Of a DNA stretch of 44,896 bases, positions 15,224 to 24,366 are shown one piece after another; positions within the stretch are counted from its first letter, which is position 1, and every line of letters begins with the position of its first letter. Source of the stretch: CAYPOY01 sp964412395 (GTDB lineage Bacteria; Chloroflexota; Anaerolineae; B4-G1); contig CAYPOY010000002.1 of the NCBI GenBank assembly GCA_964412395.1, forward strand, positions 1 through 44,896, written 5' to 3'. The notes beneath the pieces were generated by a model, which ran no database searches, had not been told where the DNA came from, and worked only from the letters and a program-made list of their open reading frames with translations. The translations under genes were made by a program, and so were the position numbers.

Positions 15224-18200
15224 CTACAACAACGACGCCTGTACAACAACGTCCGGTGGACCCTGAGAAGGTTCCTCCTGATCTGGGGTGCTTGTCAGCA
15301 GGCCCACCAGCCGGGTTGCCTTGTCCCGCAGCACCACGAACCGGCGTCTGAGGGCTTCCCGCGATTGCCCCTGCACCGCCGCATAGAATGGGTCCGTGGG
15401 GCCGGGCCGCAGACCATCCACGTTGACCAGCCTGAGCAACGGCGCAAAGGGGTAACCGTGACGCCTGAGCCCGGTCACTGCTTCCTCGGTGAAGGCTACA
15501 GGCAATGCTTCTTCCGCGAACAATTCGGGCTGCTGCCCCAATGCCAGTTCCACCAACGCCGCCCGGAGTAGTGTCTGGCGGGCCTGCTCCTCCAGCGCCA
15601 GGCGCTCCGCCCGCTGCCGGACCGCCACCACCTGCATCTGTTGCTGCAACAGTGCCGCGTGCTCTCGCTCAAAGTCATCACGTGCTGCTGCTATGGCCTC
15701 TTCCGACCAGGCGACGCTCGGCTTCGCAGCATAGGCCACTTCAAGGTCCGTCACCCGCTCGATTCGCTGCGGGCGGCTCCCGGTGTCGAGGGCGTAGTAG
15801 GCACAAAGGGGCAGTGGCCCTTCTGCCTGGCAACGCAGTATAGGCCCTGCAGAGTCCACGGCCGGCTCCGGCACGGCCCTCAGCAATCCTGTCAGCAACT
15901 CGTTCCCATACGTGAGTAGCCGCAAGGTGTTGGGATGAGCGTCAAACAGGGCCGCGTCGAAAGTCACGGCTATATCGTCCTCGCCGGTGCGCAGCCAGTA
16001 GGCCCGCTCAAATTCGGGATGAGGTTGGAAACGCCCGGCCGAAGAGGGGGACTGCGTGAGCGTGAGTACCCGCTTCAGGTCGTCCAGAGTGACGGGTGAA
16101 GCGGCCTCCAGCAGCGGTTCGCCAGCGACGAGGTATCGATCCAGGTCGAACCCCTCGACCTGGCGGGCGTCTGACGCCTCCCGCAGTTGGTCCAACTCTC
16201 GCGCCAAAACCCGCTCTCGCTCGGCCCCTGGTGTCATGGCCACCGTCTGGATGGCCCGGCCCATCCAGGCCAGGATCGGCTGCAATTCGCCGACGATCTC
16301 TTCGAACCACCCGATGCGGTCCTCCAGCGCCTGGTAGACCCTGGCCTCGACGGTGTCTTCGTAGAAGTAGTGGCGGATCCAGACCTCGCCGTGCACCTGA
16401 CCGATGCGGTCAATGCGGCCGATGCGCTGTTCTACCCGCATGGGGTTCCAGGGCATGTCGTAGTTGATGAGCACGCCGCAGGTCTGCAGGTTCAGCCCCT
16501 CGCTGGCTGCCTCGGTGCCGAGCAATATCTTGATCGCTTCGCCCTGCTGGAAGGCGTTCTTGATTGCCTCTTTGGTGGTCGTCACCCAGGCGATGCCGTT
16601 CCATACCTCGCCGCCCCGCCCGCTGTAGCAGGCCACCTGCCCCCCGTAGACCTGTCGCAGTTGCTCACGTAGGAAGTCCATCGTGTCGGTGTACTGGGTG
16701 AAGATGATGACCGTGTCTCGCTGCCTAAAGATCTCGTCCAAATCGGCCAGCAGCCGCTCCACTTTGGAGTCGTTGCCGCTGAGCCGGCCGAGTTCGGCCA
16801 GGAAGTCCTCGACGTACTCAATCTCGTCTCGAAAGCGGGAGCGGCCTTCCTCGTCCAGCAGTTCGGTGACGTCGGCGCTCAGGTCTTCCTGCTCCAGGTC
16901 ATCCTCGTCCAGGCCAGCCGGCGTACCCGCCACAGCACGGCCCCGCAGGAAGTCCAGGCGGCGCTCCAGGCTGCGACGCACGGCGTAGAAACTACTGGTC
17001 AGCCGGCGGCGGTAGACGGTCATGACGAACCCCAACCCCTTGCGCTCCTCCTCGTACTTGCGGTAGAACTGGCTGATGTATTCCTCGATGCGACGGTACA
17101 GGTTCTGCTCCTCGTCCCGCATCGAGATCCAGACTGGCCTGGGGTCACGGCGGGGTATGGTGGCTTTGATGATGCCTTGCCGTGCGTACTCCCGGAGCAA
17201 ACGGCGGGTGCTGCGGAAGAGATAGCGGCGCAGCGGTGTGTGCCGCCGGGCCATCTCCACTGCCAGGGAGCAGGTCTGCGGCGACAGGTTCTTGAGACTG
17301 GTACCCTGGGTTGAAGCCAGCAGCTTGAGGCGCTGCCAATCAACCAGGCCAAGTTGGGCCTCTGCTTGCCGGGCGAAGGCGGGGTCGAGTTCGCCACCTG
17401 TCTCCAGGAAGTCGCGCACCATGCCGAAGACAAAGTCCCAGTCCGCGTCATCGTCAGGCCGGCGCAGTTCGCGGAAGAAGCGCAGGAAGTTGCTGTCGTT
17501 GGCGCCCCAGCGGCCGCCCAGGCCGAGTACCCGCAGCAGGTCCCACACCTCCAGCGGGTGCACCTGCATAGGGGTGGCGGTCATCAGAAGCAAGCCCTGG
17601 GTGCGATCCTTCAGCCCGGTCAGCAGTTCGAGCAACCGATTGGGCCGGTAGCGGTTAGTCAGAAAGTCCTTGCGACGGGCGTGGTGTGCCTCGTCCACGA
17701 TGACCAGGTCCCACCGGCGGGCCGCCAAGAGATCCGGCTGGCGCTCGCGCCGTTTGGCCAATTGACTGGAGGCAATGAAGATGTCCTCAGCGTCCCAGGG
17801 ATTCGGAACATCCGGTGTGTGCTCCTGGCCGAACACGTCGCGGAAGGTGTGGCCATCGAAGAAGAGGACGTTGAGGGCGAACTTTTCGTACAGTTCCTCC
17901 TGCCACTGGCGGCAGACGGATTTTGGGGCCAGGATCAGGCAGCGGCGGACGCGGCCCGAGAGGATGAGTTGGCGCAACACCAGCCCGGCTTCGATGGTCT
18001 TGCCCAGTCCGACCTCGTCGCAGAGCAGGAAACGCTCTGGGAAGCGGGCGACGATGGTGCTGGCGATGCAGGCCTGATGGGGCCACGGGGTGAGGGCACT
18101 GGTGGCCGCGCCCAGCCAGCGAGCGTTGAGGAGGCGAGGGGCATCGCGCAGGAATTGGAAGAGGACGCGCTCGCGCTGGAGTTCGTCTGTGGTGACAAAG

Positions 18201-18955
18201 CGCTCTCCAGTCTCGACCACCGCCTTCTCTTCCGGCTCTCGCTCCAGCGGGTCCCGCGTGGGCGCCTCGGACGGGCGGTATCTCAGCAACCGCCGCCGCG
18301 CCGCCTCGGGCACCTCCAGCGCGATCCAGCCCGGCTCCTGGACGTTCCACAGCCGCTCGAAGCGGAGGGCGACCTGGGACAGCCACGGCCGGCTGCCGTC
18401 CCAGGAGCGAAAGACCATAAACTGTTCATAGTTGCGCTGCCAGCCGGCGGCCGATTCGTTGACGCTGCCGCTGAAGGCAATTTGATCACCGTAGCGGTCA
18501 GTGAAGAGACCCTCTTTGGGGTGGTAGTAATCCTGGGCCTGGGATGCGGGAAGGGGGCGTCCGTCCAGCCCTTTGGGGAGCACGACGCGGATTTGGAGGC
18601 GGCCGGCGGCGACCATCCAGGCCAGCACCTCCAGGCGGCGGCGCATGACTTCTTCTGCTGGCTCGCTAAGGGCGGCGACCAGCCGCCCGGCCACGACGTC
18701 GTCCAGCGCCTGCCCGCGCTCGATGGCGCGAACGTCGGTCTCGCTCAGTTGGGCGCCGACGAGGAGGCGCATGCTGCCGCCGTGGGCGACGAGCCGAGCC
18801 ACGCCGGCGGCCGCCACGGCCAGGGCGCTGCTGGCGAAGAAGCCGGCCGTGCGGTCGTAGCGGATACTGCACGAGAGGGCCGGGATGTAGAAGTCGTGCA
18901 GCCGGTCGTCGGCCGGGCCGTAGGAGATCTGGAAGTCGTGGTCGCGGAGTCTCAT
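15224..18955 (-). CDS. PLD-SNF2 helicase-nuclease of a defence system
   Basis: 1243 residues. The N-terminal ~190 residues are a phospholipase-D-like domain with a single HKD-type motif (His145-x-Lys147 in YYHPKEG, then FSGSVNESAAGW). The SNF2/superfamily-2 helicase follows: Walker A DEVGLGKT (Lys319), APKSVCRQW, DEAH at 421-424 (VIVDEAHHAR), MTATPMQ, and late motifs VIIFTQYTDTMDFL, EGLNLQ and QRIGRIDRIGQ. The C-terminal ~350 residues are a family-specific extension with a coiled coil. It would translocate on DNA and, through the PLD unit, may cut or hold it. The ATG directly follows the preceding stop codon (TAAATG), so translation is probably coupled. Proteins of this type occur with DUF1156 methylases and DUF499 ATPases in defence islands. 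Confidence 0.85.
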   Translation of the reverse strand: MRLRDHDFQISYGPADDRLHDFYIPALSCSIRYDRTAGFFASSALAVAAAGVARLVAHGGSMRLLVGAQLSETDVRAIERGQALDDVVAGRLVAALSEPAEEVMRRRLEVLAWMVAAGRLQIRVVLPKGLDGRPLPASQAQDYYHPKEGLFTDRYGDQIAFSGSVNESAAGWQRNYEQFMVFRSWDGSRPWLSQVALRFERLWNVQEPGWIALEVPEAARRRLLRYRPSEAPTRDPLEREPEEKAVVETGERFVTTDELQRERVLFQFLRDAPRLLNARWLGAATSALTPWPHQACIASTIVARFPERFLLCDEVGLGKTIEAGLVLRQLILSGRVRRCLILAPKSVCRQWQEELYEKFALNVLFFDGHTFRDVFGQEHTPDVPNPWDAEDIFIASSQLAKRRERQPDLLAARRWDLVIVDEAHHARRKDFLTNRYRPNRLLELLTGLKDRTQGLLLMTATPMQVHPLEVWDLLRVLGLGGRWGANDSNFLRFFRELRRPDDDADWDFVFGMVRDFLETGGELDPAFARQAEAQLGLVDWQRLKLLASTQGTSLKNLSPQTCSLAVEMARRHTPLRRYLFRSTRRLLREYARQGIIKATIPRRDPRPVWISMRDEEQNLYRRIEEYISQFYRKYEEERKGLGFVMTVYRRRLTSSFYAVRRSLERRLDFLRGRAVAGTPAGLDEDDLEQEDLSADVTELLDEEGRSRFRDEIEYVEDFLAELGRLSGNDSKVERLLADLDEIFRQRDTVIIFTQYTDTMDFLREQLRQVYGGQVACYSGRGGEVWNGIAWVTTTKEAIKNAFQQGEAIKILLGTEAASEGLNLQTCGVLINYDMPWNPMRVEQRIGRIDRIGQVHGEVWIRHYFYEDTVEARVYQALEDRIGWFEEIVGELQPILAWMGRAIQTVAMTPGAERERVLARELDQLREASDARQVEGFDLDRYLVAGEPLLEAASPVTLDDLKRVLTLTQSPSSAGRFQPHPEFERAYWLRTGEDDIAVTFDAALFDAHPNTLRLLTYGNELLTGLLRAVPEPAVDSAGPILRCQAEGPLPLCAYYALDTGSRPQRIERVTDLEVAYAAKPSVAWSEEAIAAARDDFEREHAALLQQQMQVVAVRQRAERLALEEQARQTLLRAALVELALGQQPELFAEEALPVAFTEEAVTGLRRHGYPFAPLLRLVNVDGLRPGPTDPFYAAVQGQSREALRRRFVVLRDKATRLVGLLTSTPDQEEPSQGPPDVVVQASLL

Positions 18956-19600
18956 TTAGACGCCGCCCGCCTGGATGTCCAAACCTAACTGCTGCATAGT
19001 CACCTCCGGCTCCTCCCCCACCGGCACCGTCAAATCCTCGAAGAATGCCAGGCGCATGCGGTCCAGCACTTCCGCCTCGGGGCGGATGAACTTTCCCTTG
19101 ACCTGGGTGCGGGGGATGGCGTTAAGCATTGCCTGCAGGCAAGCCTTGAACGTGCCGTCGGTCAGCAGGCCGGTGCGCTTGAGGAAGGCCTCACACGCCA
19201 GCGCACCGTCTTCTTCGTAGATGAGCATCCCAGCGTGGGCGGCGTCCAGGAGTGTGTCGAAGACGTCCGCCTCGGGGTCGGCCAAGCCCTTGCGGCGGCG
19301 CTGCTTGGGCCCTTGCAGGACGACGAAACTACCCTTCTTGCTGATGACCCGCTTGCGCCGCACCAGGTCCGCCTCGACGTCCAGCCCCAGCGCCAGCGCT
19401 AACTTGCGCGCCTCGTCGGCGGGGAACTGTTCGGCCTTGAAGGCATCCCAGGCCATCAGGTACCAGTCAGTGACGGGATCGAACTGGATCTCGCGGCCCA
19501 GCAGGAGGCCGCGCTTGCGCAGCGCGATGACCTCCTCGCGGGCCAAGTCGAGCGCGGTTTCGGGGCGCAATGGTTTGGGTTGGCCCGTCAGCTCGTCCAC
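18956..19600 (-). CDS. C-terminal part of the DUF1156 methylase, in a second frame
   Basis: 214 residues from a GTG that overlaps the end of the methylase frame by 13 bases; no good Shine-Dalgarno is seen. It begins VDELTGQPKPLRPETALDLA and contains DPVTDWYLMAWDAFKAEQFP, EARKLALALGLDVEADLV and VISKKGSFVVL. From memory this matches the usual C-terminal extension of full-length DUF1156 proteins, so the two frames were probably one gene before a small frame-changing deletion in the region read ISRWTS by the first frame. It may still be made as a separate subunit by translational coupling. The helicase gene follows with no gap. Confidence 0.65.
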   Translation of the reverse strand: MDELTGQPKPLRPETALDLAREEVIALRKRGLLLGREIQFDPVTDWYLMAWDAFKAEQFPADEARKLALALGLDVEADLVRRKRVISKKGSFVVLQGPKQRRRKGLADPEADVFDTLLDAAHAGMLIYEEDGALACEAFLKRTGLLTDGTFKACLQAMLNAIPRTQVKGKFIRPEAEVLDRMRLAFFEDLTVPVGEEPEVTMQQLGLDIQAGGV

Positions 19601-21936
19601 CTCGAGATGACGGAGAGGACGGGGCCGAAGGTGCTGATGTAGAGGTCTACGCCGCCGACCCCCTGGGCGGCGAACTGGGCCGCCTTCTCCCGCGCCACCC
19701 GCCGCACCCGTGGCTGCAGATCATCCCACCAGACGGAGCCCTCGCCCCCCGTCCCCCTCTCCCAAGTTTGGGAGAGGGGGTGCCCCGCAGGGGTGGGGGT
19801 GAGGGCTCTCTTGCGGCAGACGAGCAGGATGGTGCTGGCGGCGGCGTTCTTCTTCGCCTGGTGCAGCGAGTGCTCGGATTCGGTGTGGACGGGCCAGGAG
19901 GCTTTGATGGTGAAACCAGCACCGATGAGGGCCGCCCCCAGCGTGTCCCAGGCCTCCACCCGCTTGTGGGTGAACATGACAGTGAGGATGCCGTCGTCGC
20001 GCAGGGTGCGGTGCATCTCGCGGAAGCAGGCGGCCATCTTGCGCTCGTAGTCCTTTTCGGCCAGGGCCTTTACCCCTCTCCCCCGGCCCCTCTCCCCTCC
20101 AGGGGAGAGGGGAGAGAAGCGGGCCGGATTGGCCACCGCCTCGTCGTCCTTGTTGGTCAGTGCATCGCGGAAGAAGTTGGGGTACAGGTGGCCCACGCTG
20201 CGTTTGAGCCAGACGTAGAAAAAGTCGCTCAGTTCGGCGTACATGACGTTGTCGTAGTAGGGTGGGTCCACGCAGATGAGGTGGACGGAGCTGCTCTCGA
20301 CCTGGCTGAGGTCGGTGGCCGAACCTTGCCAGACTTGCAGGCGTTCGACGGGCGACCCGCCGTCGCTGCCCCACAGGGGAAGTTGAGCTGAAACGGCTAA
20401 TTTGGCCAGGCCTTTGTAGGCATCAAGGACTTGACTAATTGCCCAAGGCAGTAAGTTAGCAGCAGAGTCGAATTCTGCGTGCACCCAGGTCATGGCGAAA
20501 TTGTGCTTGGTGAACGCATGGGCCACTACCTGCCGTGATGGGTGCCATGCTGCTTGTACACAATTGTAGTCTGTTGCCTTATCCAACGCTATGCCCAAGT
20601 ATGTCTGCACCGCTGCCGCCTGTTCCTCGTCCATCTCCCGCCGCATTTCCGAGCCCACCTCCCGCAGCGTCTCCAGGAAGGTGAGCAAGGAGAGGAGTTG
20701 GCGGGGGGAGAAGAAGTCATCCCATCGGTATATGCCGTAGAGACGGTGACCACGGTCGTAGTTAGACACTTCGGAAATCGCCTCGGTCGGCACCAGCCCG
20801 GCCGCCTCCCAGCGGGGCAGGTTGCGGGCCAGGACGGCCTCGGCGCGGCGGACGGCGGCCAGGTCTTCCTCCGCCGGGGGGCGGAAGTCGAAACCACCGG
20901 GGCGCTTGACGGCCACGGCGTAGAGCATCTGCCCCATGCGGCCGGCCTGCGCCTCCCGCTTGATGTAGTCGCCGCCAATCGGCTCGCCGGTCCAGGGTGA
21001 GCGTCCCACCCCCCGCCGGACCGTGCCCTCGTCCGGGTCAAACCCCTCCCCTGTCTCCCCTCCCCTCGTAGGGGAGGGGCCGGGGGTGGGGTGCACAATC
21101 TCGAAGCGGGGCTCGTCCCAGGCGGGGTTGGTCAGGAGGCGCACGGCTATGGGCTCGCCTTTCTTGCTCAGCCACCAGTTGGGGGAGAGGGGCACCGGCT
21201 TGCCGGTAGTGGGGCAGGCCACCGTGCGCGCCCAGAGGTAGGCGAAGATGCTCTCGCCGGGTTGGCGGGGGAAAAAGTCGGCCAGCCGCTTCTCCACCCG
21301 CTCGGCCCACACGTCGCCCCACCTGCGGATGTCCTCGGCCAGGGTCGGGCCGAAGCGGGCCGGGTACTCCAGCGTGGCTTTGAGGATGACCGATGCGACC
21401 GGGTTCAGTTCACCGGCCAGAGCGGTGAAGCCGTAGCGCAGTGCTTCGAAGGGGATGGAGCCGCCGCCGGCCATGGGGTCCATCACCGTGATCTCGCGGG
21501 TGCCCCAGGTCTGCTCCAGCAGGTCGAGCATCGTCTCCAGGTCTTCCTGGGAGGGGTTGACGGTGAAGGCACGCGGAGCACCACCGTAGGGATGCTCCTT
21601 GAGTTTGATGCCTCGCTGCTTGGCCCACTGGATGAGTTTGCGGCCGGCCACCGGGTCGCCCAGGATGCCCAGGAAGCGCAGGAACCAGGCGCGGTAGGTC
21701 TCCTCGGTGGGGAACCTGGCCTGCAGGGAGGCCGCCCAGTTGGGGGACCACTGCGGAAGGAGGCTGGCCAGGATGGCGGCACGGCTGACCGTCAGCGGCC
21801 GGCGCGCCCACCAGACGTGCAGAAAGTACAGCGGTGGCAAGGCGCTGCTGGCGCCGCGTTCGCGCAGGCTCTCCGCGCCGACGGTCTCGAAGGGGAGCCA
21901 GGATTCGATGAGGGTGGGGGGGGAAGTCGAGGTCAT
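19588..21936 (-). CDS. DUF1156-type adenine-specific DNA methylase (main part)
   Basis: 782 residues, with GGAGG six bases before the ATG. It starts with the DUF1156 signature (PPLYFLHVWWARRPLTVSRA). Methyltransferase motifs: the SAM-binding motif MDPMAGGGSIPFEALRYG (Asp153) and the catalytic motif VDPPYYDNVMYAELSDFFY (Asp557). DPPY is typical of N6-adenine methylases. It would modify host DNA for self-recognition in a defence system with the helicase and the DUF499 ATPase. Three palindromic GC-rich repeats are inserted in frame as Pro/Gly/Arg-rich linkers. The frame ends early at 19588 after TFGPVLSVISRWTS, and the C-terminal domain continues in another frame, so activity is doubtful. Confidence 0.85.
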   Translation of the reverse strand: MTSTSPPTLIESWLPFETVGAESLRERGASSALPPLYFLHVWWARRPLTVSRAAILASLLPQWSPNWAASLQARFPTEETYRAWFLRFLGILGDPVAGRKLIQWAKQRGIKLKEHPYGGAPRAFTVNPSQEDLETMLDLLEQTWGTREITVMDPMAGGGSIPFEALRYGFTALAGELNPVASVILKATLEYPARFGPTLAEDIRRWGDVWAERVEKRLADFFPRQPGESIFAYLWARTVACPTTGKPVPLSPNWWLSKKGEPIAVRLLTNPAWDEPRFEIVHPTPGPSPTRGGETGEGFDPDEGTVRRGVGRSPWTGEPIGGDYIKREAQAGRMGQMLYAVAVKRPGGFDFRPPAEEDLAAVRRAEAVLARNLPRWEAAGLVPTEAISEVSNYDRGHRLYGIYRWDDFFSPRQLLSLLTFLETLREVGSEMRREMDEEQAAAVQTYLGIALDKATDYNCVQAAWHPSRQVVAHAFTKHNFAMTWVHAEFDSAANLLPWAISQVLDAYKGLAKLAVSAQLPLWGSDGGSPVERLQVWQGSATDLSQVESSSVHLICVDPPYYDNVMYAELSDFFYVWLKRSVGHLYPNFFRDALTNKDDEAVANPARFSPLSPGGERGRGRGVKALAEKDYERKMAACFREMHRTLRDDGILTVMFTHKRVEAWDTLGAALIGAGFTIKASWPVHTESEHSLHQAKKNAAASTILLVCRKRALTPTPAGHPLSQTWERGTGGEGSVWWDDLQPRVRRVAREKAAQFAAQGVGGVDLYISTFGPVLSVISRWTS
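19753..19780. repeat. 28-bp palindrome inside the methylase gene
   Basis: CCCCCTCTCCCAA, GT, TTGGGAGAGGGGG: a perfect 13-bp stem with a 2-base loop. With the neighbouring CCCCGCAGGGG and GGTGGGGG it is read in frame as PTPAGHPLSQTWERGTGGEG within the methylase. Confidence 0.75.
20087..20112. repeat. 26-bp palindrome inside the methylase gene
   Basis: CCCCTCTCCCCT, CC, AGGGGAGAGGGG: a perfect 12-bp stem, read as PLSPGGERGRGRG in the methylase. Confidence 0.75.
21057..21079. repeat. 23-bp palindrome inside the methylase gene
   Basis: CCCCTCCCCT, CGT, AGGGGAGGGG: a perfect 10-bp stem, read as PTPGPSPTRGGETGEG in the methylase. Confidence 0.75.
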
Positions 21937-21948
21937 CTGTGCCTCCGT

Positions 21949-22776
21949 TTAGTCGGATGGTTGGAGTGTCGCAAGTAGAACTGGCGTCACCGGGTCATAG
22001 GCGAGGGAGACTTGGTACAGTGCCAATAAGCCATCCCCTCGCGCCTCAGTGTAGATCAACGTTCTGTCGTCTAGCCAGCGCGCACTCGCAACCACGTTGC
22101 CGTTTCTTGTCAGCCGCCGTACCAGTGGTCTATCAGTCCGGGCCACAAACAGCTCCACTGCATTTCCTTTTTCATCCCGTTGCTCACCCAAGAAGGCTAA
22201 CCACTCACTGTCTGCCGCCCATTGGGGCGGCACCTGGAGATGAATCTGAAAGACCGTTCCCAATTGGCTGTCTCCGCTGTGGTAAGTGAGATCAAGCACA
22301 TGCCCATCCGGCTCCAACACACGCAGGCTCCGTTCATCGTTCGGCGTGACCGCAAAGAAGGCCAGCCGCTCGTCTATCGGCGAGGGCACTGCCCACCATT
22401 CATCGTAATCGTCCGATTGGGTCAGGTTGACGGGCGTTGCCTCGGGTACGGTTACGTCCAGACTGAACACGTCGCTCGTATTGCCGCCGGAGGATTGAGC
22501 GAAATAGACCGTGCTTGATTGCTGCGTTGAGGCGAATATCTCAAACGGAATCTGTGTGGGGTTGGTGTCAGTGACGAGGGCCTCAGCCGGGCTGTCCGAC
22601 TTGCGCCCGAACAGCGGCTTTGACACGAACGTCAACCCCATGCAGAGTAGTATGATGAATAGGACAGCCAAGGGTAACGTGTACGAGTGCAAGCCCCACC
22701 AAACCTTGTCGAAAACGCCGATCATTGGCGTTGCGGCAGGCTTCCGGGGGCTATCGGATGGTTGCTGGGAGCTCAT
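21949..22776 (-). CDS. Membrane-anchored propeller-like protein
   Basis: 275 residues: a short cytoplasmic N-terminus, one membrane helix (~33-52, LPLAVLFIILLCMGLTFVS) and an extracytoplasmic domain. The domain has repeats resembling TolB/PD40 blades (YFAQSSGGNTSDVFSLDVTV, VNLTQSDDYDEWWAVPSPID, VPPQWAADSEWLAFLGEQRD, ASARWLDDRTLIYTEARGDG). It is the last of three membrane or secreted genes between the 3' gene remnant and the methylase, and stops 12 bases before the methylase start. Its mixed base composition differs from that of the GC-rich methylase. Its role is unknown; it may belong to an inserted cassette rather than to the defence system. Confidence 0.6.
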   Translation of the reverse strand: MSSQQPSDSPRKPAATPMIGVFDKVWWGLHSYTLPLAVLFIILLCMGLTFVSKPLFGRKSDSPAEALVTDTNPTQIPFEIFASTQQSSTVYFAQSSGGNTSDVFSLDVTVPEATPVNLTQSDDYDEWWAVPSPIDERLAFFAVTPNDERSLRVLEPDGHVLDLTYHSGDSQLGTVFQIHLQVPPQWAADSEWLAFLGEQRDEKGNAVELFVARTDRPLVRRLTRNGNVVASARWLDDRTLIYTEARGDGLLALYQVSLAYDPVTPVLLATLQPSD

Positions 22777-22806
22777 CCATCATTTCCTGAACTGCCGGCG
22801 GTAGAC

Positions 22807-23145
22807 CTAATCAAGTCCTTGGCTCTCGACAATCCGCATTTTCAGACTCTCTATCGTACTCACTACCTGCTGGCGGCCGGGGACATCAGGCGATATCTGA
22901 CCCACAGTTACGGTTAGACCATTGAGTATCGTCTGGGCTTGGTTGTAGTCAGCCTGATTAACCAGATTTCTCGCCTGCTCCAAATGCATCCCTATCTGTA
23001 TTCCTGTCTCAAAGCCAGGCAGGTATCGAGTAGTCTCCTCGTCTCCGCTATAAGCCGGTACACCAGGCAGTTGACCAGACATCATGAAAACCGTAGGCAC
23101 ACCCACGCTCAGGATTTTTTGAAGCCAGCGGATGCCCCCTTTCAT
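22807..23145 (-). CDS. Small exported protein of unknown function
   Basis: 112 residues, with a strong AAAGGAGG Shine-Dalgarno. A short hydrophobic segment near the N-terminus (ILSVGVPTVFMMSG) may be a signal anchor. The rest looks helical and TPR-like (EQARNLVNQADYNQAQTILN, QVVSTIESLKMRIVE). It lies between two membrane protein genes on the same strand with gaps of about 30 bases. I do not recognise the family. Confidence 0.5.
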   Translation of the reverse strand: MKGGIRWLQKILSVGVPTVFMMSGQLPGVPAYSGDEETTRYLPGFETGIQIGMHLEQARNLVNQADYNQAQTILNGLTVTVGQISPDVPGRQQVVSTIESLKMRIVESQGLD

Positions 23146-23172
23146 CGCACACCTCCTTTGGTTACTTGTTTG

Positions 23173-24264
23173 TCACGACTCACTGATCGTGGCATTTACC
23201 ACTGTGGATTCTGGTTGAGTCTTTTCTTTGTCAGTTTCCTCTGATTTGTAGCTAAAGATCAAATCTCCCTGGATACGGTCGTGCTCTCTAAAGAAGGCAG
23301 ATGTTTTTTTCCACAGAATACGCTCCTTTGTATACGTTTTGGGGCGTTTGAGCCCCAGTCTCTCGCGAAGGTGCCCCCTGTAGAGCACAAATGCGGTACG
23401 AATGGTGAAGCCCCAACTAAGCGCTCCTTGGATAGATAACAGATAGAAACCAAAGGCTACGGTTGTCGCTAGTCCTAGTTGGAAGAGGACCGGCCCCCAT
23501 TGAAATCCATAGAGTAGCACTTCCACGTATGCCAACTCTACGCCGAAGAGCAGCGTGAGAACCGTCATATTCAGCAAAAAGTCAAAGGTGGCCTTCTCTT
23601 TTTCGATAAAGGGAGCGTAGCCCTCCTGTGTTAGGACGGGTGTCAGATATGGCCAGAGAGTCACCGAATCCATCTCATATAAGTGCCCAGAGTACTCTTC
23701 AGCCGCTGCAATCACGTTACCCAACCGAGTGGGTAACGTGCGCCAGGTTTGATGTTGCGGATGCATCCAGGCCAGTTCAGCAGCTAGCAAGTTCCGTTCA
23801 AGTTCGCACCGCTGTCGTTCAACCTTAGCTCGTTCCCTGTCTTGAGGGGAAGTGGGATTCTCTTCCCGTTTTCGCCACATCTGGATATCGGCATTGAGCA
23901 GCTTTACCTTGGATTGCAGGTACTCGATTCGTCGCAGGTTCGACAGGCGCAAACGCCTTCCCAATGAGAAAGCAAGTAGCGGATATCCCTCGAATAGCCG
24001 AATGATCGAGATATTCAACACAGCCAGAGAGTATCCGATCAGCAAAACGGCAACAACGGCGAGACTGCCCCAGAAGAAAGATGAACTGTAACACTGCAAA
24101 GTGTCATAGACTTCAGTTCCTCTAAGCTGAGGCAGCACGAAAATGGCGTTCAGCGTCACAAACACAGCAGCTGGCAAGATGGCCGACAACCGCAGTGCCT
24201 GGAGCAACAGTGCTAACAGATCTGAAATCGCTTTGACAAATGTTGTCACAGATTTGACCCCCAC
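23173..24264 (-). CDS. Multi-pass membrane protein with a cytoplasmic coiled coil
   Basis: 363 residues from a GTG with AAGGG upstream. There are two membrane helices near the N-terminus (LSAILPAAVFVTLNAIFVL, WGSLAVVAVLLIGYSLAVLN). A long charged helical region follows (RRIEYLQSKVKLLNADIQMW to RQRCELERNLLAAELAW), then two more helices (LLNMTVLTLLFGVELAYVEV, FQLGLATTVAFGFYLLSIQG). The C-terminus is charged. It starts 9 bases after the remnant of the ASCH-protein gene end. I do not recognise the family. With the next two genes it looks like a three-gene unit of lower GC. Confidence 0.55.
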   Translation of the reverse strand: MGVKSVTTFVKAISDLLALLLQALRLSAILPAAVFVTLNAIFVLPQLRGTEVYDTLQCYSSSFFWGSLAVVAVLLIGYSLAVLNISIIRLFEGYPLLAFSLGRRLRLSNLRRIEYLQSKVKLLNADIQMWRKREENPTSPQDRERAKVERQRCELERNLLAAELAWMHPQHQTWRTLPTRLGNVIAAAEEYSGHLYEMDSVTLWPYLTPVLTQEGYAPFIEKEKATFDFLLNMTVLTLLFGVELAYVEVLLYGFQWGPVLFQLGLATTVAFGFYLLSIQGALSWGFTIRTAFVLYRGHLRERLGLKRPKTYTKERILWKKTSAFFREHDRIQGDLIFSYKSEETDKEKTQPESTVVNATISES

Positions 24265-24273
24265 ATTCTACCC

Positions 24274-24355
24274 TTATTCCCCAGCCAACAGAATCCGCAG
24301 CGCCCGCTGGGCGTTAGCGGCGCTCGCCCCGGCGGTGCATTTGCTGAACCAGACG
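24274..24355 (-). pseudogene. Duplicated 3' end of the ASCH-fusion gene
   Basis: On the minus strand this reads VWFSKCTAGASAANAQRALR, ILLAGE and TAA, with a stop codon just upstream. It matches the last residues of the gene ending at 28003 (WFSKCTAGASASQAQKALRI, LLSDE). Positions 24274-24352 align with 28003-28081 over 79 bases without gaps, at roughly three quarters identity. Only the tail remains. Confidence 0.8.
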
Positions 24356-24366
24356 TGTCAAACTGC

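Noticed and set aside
17354..18988. Antisense frame (544 codons) opposite the helicase
   Set aside because: The helicase frame holds all conserved motifs; the antisense product has none and is a shadow of its codon use.
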